Of a stretch of DNA of 64,000 bases, positions 11,236-23,041 are shown piece after piece. Position numbers and translations under genes: made by a program. Origin of the DNA: Brucella pituitosa (GTDB lineage Bacteria; Pseudomonadota; Alphaproteobacteria; Rhizobiales; Rhizobiaceae). Location of the stretch: positions 1-64,000 of the forward strand of contig NZ_PYSY02000001.1 in NCBI RefSeq assembly GCF_003049685.1. Reading direction: 5' to 3'. The notes beneath the pieces are model-generated. The model saw nothing but the letters and a program-made list of their open reading frames with translations, made no database searches and had not been told where the DNA came from. The first letter of the stretch is position 1, and each line of letters opens with the position of its first letter.

Positions 11236-11265
11236 AAAGACGAAAGGGGCGATAACAATCGCCCC
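11236..11265 (-). terminator. Leaky terminator or attenuator between peptide ORF and dioxygenase
   Basis: Perfect 8-bp stem ATCGCCCC/GGGGCGAT with a 4-nt loop, followed on the minus strand by TTTCGTCTTT and then the dioxygenase ribosome site. An imperfect U-tract fits partial readthrough. Confidence 0.6.
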
Positions 11266-11333
11266 TGTAAAGAAAATTTTAAACAGGCTTGTTGCCCGAA
11301 CCATTTTTATCATTATACCCTAGAGTGGATTGG

Positions 11334-11423
11334 CTATCCGTGCACTCTGGTCGCGTTAGCGTGATAGAAAGCCCCCTTCGTCAGCGCTTCTATTGATACT
11401 TGATCTTTAAGGTCAATTTGCAT
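11334..11423 (-). CDS. Candidate 29-residue precursor or leader peptide
   Basis: ATG 11423 opens a 29-codon frame ending TAG at 11334, with a GGGAG ribosome site 7 nt upstream. It begins MQIDLKDQVSIEALTKG and ends AFYHANATRVHG. The first half is amphipathic and charged like a recognition leader; the second is rich in Phe, Tyr, His, Asn, Thr and Arg, side chains that a hydroxylase could modify. It is the first frame of the minus-strand unit and is separated from the dioxygenase by a hairpin, the layout of many RiPP precursor genes. It matches no family I know. It could instead be a translated regulatory leader, or chance: short ORFs are weak evidence alone. Confidence 0.45.
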   Translation of the reverse strand: MQIDLKDQVSIEALTKGAFYHANATRVHG

Positions 11424-11498
11424 TGTATTACTCCCATATTGTTTACCTTCCAATGAAGGCCAGTAAACCGTAACCAACACAAAGGATATGAAAAGTGC

Positions 11499-11537
11499 AA
11501 TTCATTGGTAGTATGAATTGAGTATCAAGTAATTATA
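11499..11537 (-). promoter_or_regulatory. Possible promoter and operator of the peptide/dioxygenase unit
   Basis: On the minus strand a TATAAT (11532-11537) precedes a 21-bp inverted repeat with arms AATTCAT/ATGAATT (11499-11519), about 75 bp before the peptide start. No good -35 box is seen. The rest of 11424-11638 holds no gene I can support. Confidence 0.35.
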
Positions 11538-11638
11538 CAAGCTAAAACACTAGCATTTCTGCCCATCAATAAAGCCGGTGGTAGATATGATTGAGGAACG
11601 CCCAATTGGTGCGAAAATTACAGAATACTAGCAATCCC

Positions 11639-12403
11639 TCACCCCTCATAAGGCCAGTTGGCCTGTGAAAACAGGCCGCCATCGACCCAGATCGTCTGGC
11701 CTGAAACAAACCGCGCAGCATCGGACGCCAGAAACAGCACCGGACCGGAAAGATCTTCTACTGTGCCGACCCGTCGCAGTGGCGTAATCCGACCCCATGT
11801 TTCTGCATAATCAGGCTGTTCCTGAGCCGTGCGTTCATTGTAAATCGCACCGGGAGCCACGCAATTGACGCGGATGGCATGGGGTCCAAGCTCCACTGCA
11901 GACACTTTGGTGAACTGCTCAATCCCGCCCTTGGACGCGGTATAGGAAACGAGCTTCGGGAATGCGAGCTTATTGCAGCCCGAGCCAATATTGATAATTG
12001 CACCACCCTTGCCGACATCGACCATCCGCTTGGCAGCAGACTTCGTGTTGAGAAAGCAGCCTTTCATATTGGTGCGGATCACATCGTCCCAGCCTTCCTC
12101 GGAAAGCTCCAGTAAAGGCGCCCATGTCTGGATGCCTGCATTGTTGACGAGCACATCGGGTGCATCACCATACCAGCTGCAGACCTCATCGAAGAACTCT
12201 TCGACCTCGGCTCCGGAACCGACATCGCATTCGATCCCCAGCGCCTGACCACCCGCAGCTTCCACTTCTTCCATGAGTGTATTTGCGGCTTCGTCGTCGC
12301 CTCTGAAACTGAAAGCGACCGCATATCCGGCTTCCGCAAATGCCGAAACCAGATGTCGACCGATGCCGGTGCTTCCGCCTGTGACAATCGCAAACCCACT
12401 CAT
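11639..12403 (-). CDS. SDR family oxidoreductase (glucose 1-dehydrogenase/3-oxoacyl reductase-like)
   Basis: A 254-residue classical short-chain dehydrogenase using NAD(P)H. Cofactor motif TGGSTGIG at residues 8-15, NNAG at about 87-90, catalytic Ser in NIGSGCNK, YTASK with the Tyr and Lys, and the C-terminal FVSGQTIWVDGGL typical of glucose dehydrogenase-like members. Complete, no frameshift. It is the first core-type gene beyond the tRNA-Arg island and lies just outside the large catabolic operon, oriented the same way. Substrate not predictable from sequence. Confidence 0.88.
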   Translation of the reverse strand: MSGFAIVTGGSTGIGRHLVSAFAEAGYAVAFSFRGDDEAANTLMEEVEAAGGQALGIECDVGSGAEVEEFFDEVCSWYGDAPDVLVNNAGIQTWAPLLELSEEGWDDVIRTNMKGCFLNTKSAAKRMVDVGKGGAIINIGSGCNKLAFPKLVSYTASKGGIEQFTKVSAVELGPHAIRVNCVAPGAIYNERTAQEQPDYAETWGRITPLRRVGTVEDLSGPVLFLASDAARFVSGQTIWVDGGLFSQANWPYEG

Positions 12404-12504
12404 AAAATTCCCTCCCCAACATGTCGAAGTGAATTTAATCGAGTTTGGGGAATGGTAAAGCTGTGAAAATCGAAATATCAGTTTTCCCGAAAGAGGAGAT
12501 CAGC

Positions 12505-12945
12505 ATGAACCCCGATATTCAAGTCGCCAACGGCGCCTGCCACTGCGGAACGGTGCGCTTTCGCGTCAAACTTTCCGATGGCCTTAACACGGCGCGGCGC
12601 TGCACCTGCTCCTATTGCCGGATGCGCGGAGCAGTCGCTGTTTCCGCCGATCTCGATGGCGTGGAAATCCTCGAAGGTGAAGATGCGCTGACGCTGTATC
12701 AATTCAATACCGGTGCGGCTAAGCACTATTTCTGCTCGAAATGCGGGATTTACACCTTCCACCAGCGCCGCTCCAGCCCACACCAGTTTGGTGTAAATGC
12801 TGCCTGCCTCGAAGGTATTTCCCCCTTCGATTTCAAGGTTATTCCCGTCAATGACGGCGTGAACCATCCATCCGACAATCCGAACTACAAAGGTTCAGGT
12901 ATCGCTGGCTATCTTCGTTTCGAACCGGTTGTGGAAGCCGACTAA
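12505..12945 (+). CDS. GFA family (glutathione-dependent formaldehyde-activating-like) zinc protein
   Basis: A 146-residue protein of the Gfa/CENP-V fold. Cysteine clusters CHCG (near residue 11), CTCSYC and CSKCG provide the two zinc sites of the family. ATG 12505 (MNPDIQVANG) is chosen because an AGGAG site lies 6 nt upstream; the longer open frame starts in the intergenic region. It converges with the GMC oxidoreductase, whose stop codon overlaps its own. Most members have unknown substrates; formaldehyde activation should not be assumed. Confidence 0.82.
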   Translation: MNPDIQVANGACHCGTVRFRVKLSDGLNTARRCTCSYCRMRGAVAVSADLDGVEILEGEDALTLYQFNTGAAKHYFCSKCGIYTFHQRRSSPHQFGVNAACLEGISPFDFKVIPVNDGVNHPSDNPNYKGSGIAGYLRFEPVVEAD

Positions 12946-14580
12946 ATCCTTGCGCGCCGTTTTTGTTCGTTTTTCTCCCAGGAAAACACGACAGGCGGCA
13001 GCGGATCGAGACCGCGAATAATATCCGCACCCTTTTCGCCGATCATGATGGTCGGCGCATTGGTGTTGCAGGAAGGAACCCGCGGCATGATCGAGCTGTC
13101 GCAAACCCGCAGACCTTCCAGCCCTCGCACTTTCAGATCAAGATCGACAACAGCCATCGCATCGGTTCCCATCTTGCAGGTGCCAACAGGGTGGTGGTCG
13201 GTCTTGGCATTGGCACAGGCATAATCGAACAGGTCATCGTCGCTGACGACCTTCGGCCCCGGCAGGCGCTCGGCCATGACATAGGGTTTCAATGCATTCT
13301 GGCTCATGATTTCGCGCGCGATCTTCAGACCTTCAAGCGACATTTTGCGATCATGTGGATCGCTCCAGTAATTGGGATCGATCAGCGGTGCTGATGCCGG
13401 ATCATTGGACGCCAGCCGCACCGTTCCACGCGAGCGCGGATGCAGATAGGCGGAGTTGAGCGTTACGCCTGCATTTTTGAGCTTCTCAACACCCGCCTCG
13501 ATGCCCGAACCAAGCCCCAGATGGAACTGGATATCCGGCGAGCGGGCGTCCGGATCGGCATACCAGAAACCGCCGGTTTCAAAGAGGCTCGATGCCACCG
13601 GGCCAGAGCGCAGCAGAATATATTGCAGCCCCGCTCCCAGCGTGCGGTGCAGCTTTGCCACGCCATCATAGGTGTGATCGCCCGTGCATTCGGCAATGAC
13701 AAACAGGTCGAGATGATCCTGCATATTCTCGCCCACACCCGGCAGATCGTGTTTCACACTGACACCGAGTTTTTTGAGATGATCGGCAGGACCGATGCCC
13801 GATTGCAGCAGGAGTTTCGGTGAGCCGATAGCGCCGGATGAAACAATCACCTCGCGGCTTGCGCGCAAGCCCTCGCCGCTCATCAGCGTAACGCCGGTTA
13901 CGCGGGTCTTTCCAGCTCGATAGTGCGCACCGGCGCATTCATCCGCACAGTCAGATTCCTGCGATCCCTGATCGGCGTAAGGTAGGCAAGCGACGCGGAG
14001 GAACGGCGGCGATTGCGCTGGGTGAGCTGATAAAGCCCACGCCTGCCTGCTCGCGACCATTGAAATCCGGATTGTATGGAATGCCGAGTTCTTGACCCGC
14101 GCGGATATAGGCGTCGCAGATCGGCAGTGGTGCGGATGGCATCGAAACGCCAAGCGGCCCGCCATAGGAATGAAAATCATCGTTGAAGCGCTGATTGTCT
14201 TCGGCGCGTTTGAAATAGGGCAGCACATGGCGATAATCCCAGCCGGTGCAACCGTCTTCGCCAGCCCAGAGATCATAATCGGCGGCATTGCCGCGCGTAT
14301 AAATCTGCGCATTGATGCTGGAGCCACCACCGATGACTTTCGCCTGCGTATAGCGCAACACACGGTTTTTGAGATGCTTCTGCGGAACGGTTTCCCACCC
14401 CCAGCTCGCCACACCTTTGGTCATCTTTGCAAAACCGGCGGGCATGTGAAACAGCGGATTCCAGTCGCTTCCACCAGCCTCAAGCAGCAGCACTTTTATC
14501 GAAGCATCTTCGCTCAGACGATTGGCAAGAACACAACCGGCAGGCCCGCCACCCACGATGATATAATCGTAATCCATCAC
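12942..14580 (-). CDS. GMC family oxidoreductase, choline dehydrogenase-like (two frameshifts)
   Basis: FAD-dependent alcohol dehydrogenase. N-terminal Rossmann motif DYIIVGGGPAGCVLANRL with LLLEAGG, GMC signature IGGGSSINAQIYTRG, second signature SSGAIGSPKLLLQSGIGP, and C-terminal active-site His in DHHPVGTCKMG with NTNAPTIMIGEKGADII. Frameshifts near 14039 (missing T, GVGFYQLTQRNRRRSS) and 13912 (ELGKTRVTGVTL) interrupt an otherwise complete protein of about 546 aa. Last gene of the minus-strand catabolic operon, 7 bp after the SDR. The substrate is an unknown primary alcohol or polyol. Confidence 0.9.
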
Positions 14581-14587
14581 GCCGTTC

Positions 14588-15352
14588 CTAAAGCTTTGCT
14601 ATCGACAGGCCGCCATCGGCATTAATCGCCGAACCTGTCGCAAAAATGAAATCGCCACCGGCAAGCCCGGCCACAATCGCGCCGACGTCACCCGCCTCGC
14701 CCCAGCGTTTCATCGGCACCAGACCGGCTTCGATCAGCCCGTCGTAACGCTCAGTGACCTTTGCTGTCATATCGGTGCGGATGATGCCGGGACGCACCTC
14801 GAACACCCCGATCCGCGCTTCGGCCAGACGTAGCGCAAGCCCCTGCACGAAGGCAGTCAATCCGGCTTTGCTGATGCAGTAATCAAGCCGTTCGGGCGAA
14901 GTCATCACGGAGGAAACCGAGCTGATCGTCACGATGCTGCGTGGAAAACGCACTTCGGTTGCGGCCAGCATCGCCTTCACCACGGCCTGCGTGAAAAACA
15001 CCGTGCCGCGCAGGTTCACATCCATGATCGTGTCGAAGTTTTCCGGCTTCAACCCAAGGAAATCGCCGCGCTCGACCGAACCCATGCCCGCATTGTTGAC
15101 CAGACAATCGATGCCGCCAAATTCTTTCAGCACTGCGGCGACCGTTGCCGCATGCATTCCAACCGCAGCCAGATCGCTTTCAAAGAAAGCCACTCGTCCG
15201 CCAAGCTCGCGCAATTCATGGATGGTGGCCTCATCATGCTCGCGGTCGGTAATCGCCAGATCAAACCCCTTGGCAGCCAGTGCGCGGGCAATACCAAGTC
15301 CGATCCCGCGCCGCCCGCCGGTTACCACTGCAACAGGTCTTTGACGGTTCAT
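14588..15352 (-). CDS. SDR family oxidoreductase in the catabolic operon
   Basis: A 254-residue SDR annotated in many genomes as 3-ketoacyl-ACP reductase. TGGRRGIGLG at residues 11-20, acidic TDRE after strand 2 (favouring NAD), NNAG, TISSVSS with the catalytic Ser, and YCISKAG. Complete. Its ATG overlaps the stop of the upstream GMC gene by 4 bp and it precedes the second GMC gene by 7 bp, so translational coupling is likely. Probably oxidises or reduces an intermediate made by the flanking GMC dehydrogenases. Confidence 0.87.
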   Translation of the reverse strand: MNRQRPVAVVTGGRRGIGLGIARALAAKGFDLAITDREHDEATIHELRELGGRVAFFESDLAAVGMHAATVAAVLKEFGGIDCLVNNAGMGSVERGDFLGLKPENFDTIMDVNLRGTVFFTQAVVKAMLAATEVRFPRSIVTISSVSSVMTSPERLDYCISKAGLTAFVQGLALRLAEARIGVFEVRPGIIRTDMTAKVTERYDGLIEAGLVPMKRWGEAGDVGAIVAGLAGGDFIFATGSAINADGGLSIAKL

Positions 15353-16827
15353 GCCAGCACCTCCCGGTTAAGACTGTCGGACACGCGCAAGGCTTGCGCG
15401 GCAATGGTCAGCGCCGGATTGACCGCCGCCGATGTCGGCAGAAACGACGCATCAACCACATAGAGATTGGGGTGATCATAAGCGCGGCAATAAGGATCAA
15501 GCGGCGCGGTCGCCGGGTCATCACCGATGCGCACCGTGCCACATTGATGCGATGGCGTGCGCCGGTCGAAAGCCCGCGACATCACTACCGGGAAACCTGC
15601 CTGCCTGAGCGCGGATTTGAGCTTATCGACCAGCATCAGATGCGCCTTCCAGTTGGAACGCACAATGCAGAATGATGCGGTCGCCATCAACTGTCACGCG
15701 GCTTTCCGGCGATGGCAGGTCTTCGCTCATCGCGTAAAATCGATCGTATGACGCGCAACGCGAGTCAGCAGCCATTCCGGCACGCGGGCATATTGGCTTT
15801 CAGGATTTCGCCCGACACGCGGCCAAGCAGTTGCATTGCCAAGCGGCGGTCCGCCTGCTCCATCCGACAGATAATAATCATTGAAACCAAAAGTCTTCTG
15901 GTGGACGGCATCGTTACGATAGCGTGGGTCGAAAGCAATCACCGCGCTGGAATTGTGGTTCATGAAATTGCGGCCGACCTGATCGGAACGGTTCGCCAGT
16001 CCTGAACGCAGCAGGAGCGCTGCCGACTGAACTGCGCCAGCGGATAGAATAACGAGCTTGGGGCGCAGCACCAGCGTCTCGCCATTCTTCACATAATGAA
16101 CTGCGGTGATCGCCTTGCCATCCGGCCCGGTTTCCAACCGCGTCACCCGCGCAGAAGTTTCCAGCCGTACATTCGGATGTTTGAGAGCAGCCGCAAGCGG
16201 ACAGGATTCCGCATCCATCTTGCCGTCATCGCTGTTGGGAAATGCATCCCATGGCGTTTTAGCCTTTGCCAACCAGCGGTCGATATCAACGCCAAGCGGC
16301 AGGGAAGCCGGGTGAAGCCCCGCTTTCTTCAACCGCGCACGAACATCGGCCATTGGTCGTTCGTCACGGATCGCCGGATATGGATAGGACTTTGAATGTT
16401 CCGGTTCGGTCGGATCATCGCCCAGTTCGCCCCGCACCTGAAACAGCTGTTCGGCACGGCTATACCACGGCTCCAGCTCCTCATAGGCAAAGGGCCATGC
16501 CGGAGACACGCCTTCCAGATGCACCATCTCGACAAAATCCTCGCGGCGATAGCGGATCAGCACCGCGCCAAAGAACTTAGAATTACCGCCGACATTGTAA
16601 TAATTGCCGGGATTAAACGGCGTGCCATCGATCTCGTACCAGAACTCTTTCGGGCGAAAGAATCCCCGCTGGAAAATGGCGCGCGGGTCGCGGTTTTCCG
16701 GCCTGTCCGGCAAGCGCTCTCCTGCCTCAAGAATAAGAATGTCGGCACCTGACGCGGCAAGACCAGCGGCTATGCTCGCGCCGCCGATACCCGATCCGAT
16801 GATGACAATATCCGGCTGTCCTCCCAA
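15349..16827 (-). CDS. Second GMC family oxidoreductase (two frameshifts)
   Basis: FAD dehydrogenase of the cellobiose/glucoside 3-dehydrogenase-like branch of GMC. Rossmann motif DIVIIGSGIGGASIAAGLA, YYNVGGNSKFFGA, LVILSAGAVQSAALLLRSG, and the C-terminal SHQCGTVRIGDDP (His of the active site) with YVVDASFLPTSAAVNPALTI. Breaks near 15735 (a T lost in TTTT, DFYAMSEDLP) and 15665. The start is probably TTG 16827 after AGGGAGG, since no ATG lies between the ALDH stop and the FAD motif. About 493 aa after repair. The branch often takes sugars or gluconate-type substrates, an inference here. Confidence 0.85.
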
Positions 16828-16838
16828 AGCCGCCTCCC

Positions 16839-18352
16839 TTACTTTGCTTGCGGCATCCACCAGCCGGTGCGCGCACCGATATGCATGTTGAGCGTCTTGG
16901 TTTCGGTGTAATCCTCCACCGCATGACGGCCCAGCTCGCGGCCCAGACCCGACTGGCGATAACCGCCAAAAGGCAGTTCCGGCGTGCCGTCCATGAAGGT
17001 GTTCATCCAGACAGTACCTGCCCGCACTTTGCGCCCGATGCTCATGCAAGTGTCGAAATCGCGGCTCCACGCCTGCTGACAAGCCATAATCAACCGCATT
17101 GGCAATGGAGATCGCCTCATCAACCTTATCGAAGGAAAGCACCGACAGAACCGGCCCGAACACTTCTTCACGCGCCACGGCCATATCCGCCTTCACGCCA
17201 GCAATGATGGTCGGCTCCATATATTGGCCAAGGCCGAGATCCAGCACATCGCCGCCATGGGCAATTGCAGCACCCGCCTTTTTGGCCTGATCAACATAGG
17301 CGCCAACCTTTGTCAGATGCTGCGGCGTAATGATCGCGCCCACCTGCGTACTGACATCGAGCGGATCACCGACGATGACCTTTTTCGACAGATCGGCCAC
17401 GCGCCCGACAATCTCATCGACAATCGAGCGATGCACGATCAGTCGCGAACCGGCATTGCAGCACTCGCCTGCATTGAACCATGCGCCGAACACCGCAGCG
17501 TCGATAAAGGCATCCATATCCGCATCCGGGAACAGGATTTGCGGATTCTTGCCACCAAGCTCCAGCGATACTTTTTTCAGCGTTTGCGCCGCATTGGCCA
17601 TGGTCAGCTTGCCCACGCCGGTTGAACCGGTGAACGAAACCATATCAACATCCGGATGCGTGCTCATATGCTGGCCGACATCAGCACCCGTCCCGGTGAT
17701 GATGTTGACGACACCATCTGGAACCCCCTGCCTCGGTCAGAATTTCGCCGAGCAACAATGTCGAACCGGACGTCAGTTCCGAAGGCTTCACCACTGCCAT
17801 ACAACCCGCTGCCAAAGCAAATGGCAACTTCTGGCCCACGATCAGGAACGGGAAATTCCAAGGCGTAATGATGGAAACAACGCCAATTGCCTCGCGCAGC
17901 ACGACGCCCAGAGTGCCATCGCCCAGATTGTTGTAGCTCTCACCATGCAGATCACGCGCAAGCGCTGCCGCATAGCGCCAGATATCGACGGAACCGGCAA
18001 TTTCGCCGCGCACCTGAGAAATTGGTTTGCCGGCTTCAATTGCGTCAAGATAGGCAAGCTCTTCCGCCCGTGCTTCAATCAGATCAGCGGCTTTCAGCAG
18101 AACCAGCGAACGCTGCGAAGCAGTTTTGGATGACCAGCGCCCGTCATCGAAAGCCTTACGCGCGCTCGCAACCGCGCGTTCCACATCGGCCTTGTTGCCG
18201 GCAGGATAGCGGCTTACCGTGACGCCATGGCCGGGGGCCACACGTTCAATTGTCTCGCCGCTTTGGCTGCCAACCCATTTTCCATCGATCAGCATCGAGA
18301 ATTCACGAACTTCAAGCCCGTTCAGCGGCTGCGGTTTTACGACTACGCTCAT
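16839..18352 (-). CDS. NAD(P)-dependent aldehyde dehydrogenase (two frameshifts)
   Basis: Oxidises an aldehyde to an acid. Cofactor and catalytic blocks appear in order: TPWNFPFLIVGQKLPFAL, FTGSTGVGKL, LELGGKNPQI with the general-base Glu, FNAGECCNAGSRL with the catalytic Cys, EEVFGPVLSV and PFGGYRQSGLGRE. Frameshifts at about 17724 (one extra G in GGGGG; AGVPDGVVNIITG) and 17075 split the frame. The start at 18352 overlaps the enoyl-CoA hydratase stop as TGATG. About 504 aa after repair, a typical ALDH length. Confidence 0.92.
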
Positions 18353-19128
18353 CACCATTTTCCTTCAAAATTCGCTTCGCGCTTTTCGGCAAACGAGCGC
18401 ACGCCTTCTTTCAGATCGCCGGTCTTGGCGACAAGGATGGACCCCAGCGCCTCGACTGCCGTACCATTGTCCTCGCCATTCGCCACCGACAGCATCAGTT
18501 TGGAAATTTCGAGTGCGGCGGGTCCGCGCTTGGCCACCCGCGCCGCATAATCCTGTGCCGCCTGCAAGGCTGCGCCCGTCTCCACCACTGCATCGACCAG
18601 CCCATGCGACAGCGCTTCTTCTGCGGTAAACATCTCGCCGCCCAGCACCATGCGGCGCACAATCTGCGCACCGAAACGGCGCACAAGGCGCTGCGTACCC
18701 GACCAGCCGGGGATCATGCCGAGCGAGGTTTCCGGCAGGCCGATCTTGGCCTGTCGCTCAACGATGCGGATATCGGCAGCGCCTGCCAGTTCCAGTCCGC
18801 CGCCCAAAGCATGACCATTCATCGCTGCGATCAATGGCACACGCAAAGTAGCAAGACGCTCAAACACACGATGACCATAGCGCACCCAGGCATGACCGAA
18901 TTCAGCTGGCTCCATGCCACCCCAAGCCTTGATGTCGCCGCCTGCGGAAAAAGCCTTGCCCTCACCGGTCAGGATCGCTACCCGCACGCTGCTGTCCGCT
19001 TCCACCTGATCACAGGCGGCAGACAATTCCTGCAAAAGCTCAATATCAAACGCATTGAGCTTTTCGGGCCGCTTGATGGTCATGACCGCGATGTGGTTCT
19101 CAATCGCTATTTCTATCCGTTGAGCCAT
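18352..19128 (-). CDS. Enoyl-CoA hydratase/isomerase family protein
   Basis: Crotonase-fold enzyme of 258 aa. Oxyanion-hole blocks AFSAGGDIKAWGG (residues about 60-72) and AAMNGHALGGGLELAGAADIRI, then the catalytic-region ETSLGMIPGWSGTQRLVR with the Glu/Gly positions of hydratases. Complete, start MAQRIEIAIEN chosen because GGAGG lies just upstream and the CoA-transferase stop precedes it. Sits between the CoA-transferase and the ALDH, implying a CoA-thioester stage in the pathway. Confidence 0.9.
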   Translation of the reverse strand: MAQRIEIAIENHIAVMTIKRPEKLNAFDIELLQELSAACDQVEADSSVRVAILTGEGKAFSAGGDIKAWGGMEPAEFGHAWVRYGHRVFERLATLRVPLIAAMNGHALGGGLELAGAADIRIVERQAKIGLPETSLGMIPGWSGTQRLVRRFGAQIVRRMVLGGEMFTAEEALSHGLVDAVVETGAALQAAQDYAARVAKRGPAALEISKLMLSVANGEDNGTAVEALGSILVAKTGDLKEGVRSFAEKREANFEGKW

Positions 19129-19129
19129 G

Positions 19130-20730
19130 TTAAACCTCCAGCTTTCGCGCAGGCTTTTGCGGCAGCGTGAGGCCAATCGGCTCGTCACGGAACAAGGCTT
19201 CATCCATGAGCTTGAGTTGATCCGAAACAATCAGCGAAAACTCGGCTTGGTCCAGAATATGCGTCTGCAAATCCACACCCGGCGCGATCTCGGTCAGCAC
19301 AATGCCCTCTGGCGTCAGCTTCAAAACCGCACGTTCAGTGACATAGGTAATGTCCTGCCCCTGCTCGACACCACGCGGACCTGAGAAAGTAACATGCTCA
19401 ACCTCATTGACGAGCTTTTTGAGCTTGCCTTCCTTTTCGATCACAAGCTTGCCATCCGTGACCGACAATTTCGCTCCGGCATTGAACATGCCGGAGAAGA
19501 CAATCTTCTTGGCCCTTGCAGTAATATCGACAAAACCGCCAGCGCCCGCCGTCACATGCGGACGGAATGACAGCTTCGACACATTGACCGAGCCGTCGCG
19601 TCCGATCTCAAGGAAGGACAGAAGCGAGGCGTCGAAGCCTGCGCCCTGAAAATAGGTGAACTGATAGGGTGACGGCATATAAGCATCAGCATTCGACGCG
19701 CAGCCAAAGGCAAAGTCGAGAAGCGGCACGCCGCCAACTGCACCCTGCTCAATCACCCAGGTGACTGCACCATGCAGCCCTTCTTCCAACAGAATGCGCG
19801 GCACATTGGCGGAAATACCGAAGCCGAGATTAACCGCACTTCCCGCTTGCAACTCCTGTGCTACACGCCGCGCAATCGCCTTCTGAATATTGAACTCAGG
19901 CAAGCGGAACGTATCGAGCGGACGGAAAATCTCGCCGGAAATCGCCGGATCATAAAGCGTCTGCGTTGTCTGCTTCTGGTCGGGATCAACCACGATATAA
20001 TCAACCAGAACGCCGGGAACGCGCACATCATGCGGTTTCAGCGTGCCTTCCTTGGCAATGCGTTTGACCTGCGCAATGACGATGCCACCATTATTGCGTG
20101 CAGCCAGCGCCTGATCAAGACCGCCAAGATAAGCACCCTCATGTTCATAGGTGAGGTTGCCGCGTTCATCCGCCGTCGTTGCCGGATGATCGTGACATGC
20201 GGCACGATATTGGGGAAATAGAGCCAGTCCTCACCTTCAAAACTGACCTGCTTGACGACCGGCTCCTCACGCGCCTTGTCGTTCATTGCCGATCCCTGAC
20301 GCTTGGGATCAACGAAGGTATCAAGTCCCACTTTGGTCATCACGCCGGGACGCTTGGCAGCTGCCTCACGATGCATGTCGAACAGAATGCCCGACGGGAT
20401 ATTATAGGCCGGAATCTCATTATTGGTGATCATCTGCCAGATCAGCGGAGGCTCGGCGCTCGATGGTCCTGACGGATAGGAACCGCCGATGATCTTTTTG
20501 AGAAGCCCCTTTTTGGCGATGTAATCGACACCCTTGATGCCACTCATATCGCCAGCCGCAATCGGATGCAGCGTGGTTATATTTTGGGGATGACCGGTTT
20601 CATCAAACCGCTCGCCAATGGCTTTCAGCATCATGTCAGGACAGCCGAGACCGCTCGATGAAGAAACCGAAACGACAGCGTTGTCGGGAATGAGGGATGC
20701 TGCTTCCGCAAAGGAAATATGTTTGCTCAT
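19130..20730 (-). CDS. Acyl-CoA:acetate (propionate-type) CoA-transferase, fused alpha/beta (one frameshift)
   Basis: Family I CoA-transferase of about 533 aa carrying both subunit domains. N-terminal part MSKHISFAEAASLIPDNAVVSVSSSSG; second domain NLGFGISANVP followed by VIEQGAVGGVP, whose Glu is the expected thioester-forming residue. The frame breaks near 20183, where one missing G in ATCATCCGGCA gives IIRATTADERGNLTYEHEGAYLG on repair. It starts 5 bp after the Gfo/Idh gene and is likely co-translated. Probably activates a pathway acid using acetyl- or succinyl-CoA. Confidence 0.9.
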
Positions 20731-20734
20731 AACT

Positions 20735-22772
<2,038 letters not shown>

Positions 22773-22798
22773 GCCAATCTCCTGTTCGCGTCATTTAA

Positions 22799-22812
22799 TT
22801 GGAACGTTCCAA
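22799..22812. promoter_or_regulatory. LacI-type operator, proximal to the regulator gene
   Basis: Perfect 14-bp palindrome TTGGAACGTTCCAA with a central CG, 27 bp upstream of the lacI-family start. The CG-centred form is typical of LacI/GalR operators. Confidence 0.7.
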
Positions 22813-22991
22813 ATTTGTCAACGGTTTTGAACAGCATCAGGAAAGCCGCGAAACCGCGCGCATAATACGGTATGAAATTCGGATTTTAGCGCCAATTTTC
22901 AAATTTTATGTACATACAGCGTCCATTTTCCATATTTCACAAGAAACCTTCTATTTTTACGAAGTATCGCCTTATTTGACCTCATCTTGAT

Positions 22992-23010
22992 AATTGGAAC
23001 GATCTAAATT
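22992..23010. promoter_or_regulatory. Second operator-like site before the DUF993 gene
   Basis: AATTGGAACGATCTAAATT shares the left half AATTGGAACG with the site at 22799 and has a degenerate right half. It lies 32 bp before the DUF993 start; the two sites are about 190 bp apart. Confidence 0.55.
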
Positions 23011-23041
23011 AAGGATATGACTATTCGTATGGAGGAGTGAT

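Noticed and set aside
12942..14414. An alternative GMC gene start at 14414
   Set aside because: The N-terminal portion of that frame lacks the FAD motif; the correct start is 14580, with two frameshifts between.
15727..17667. A single 646-codon frame that looks like an ALDH-GMC fusion
   Set aside because: The joining segment is out of frame for both families; two separate genes with normal ends and a ribosome site between them fit better. The fusion is created by the frameshift near 17075.
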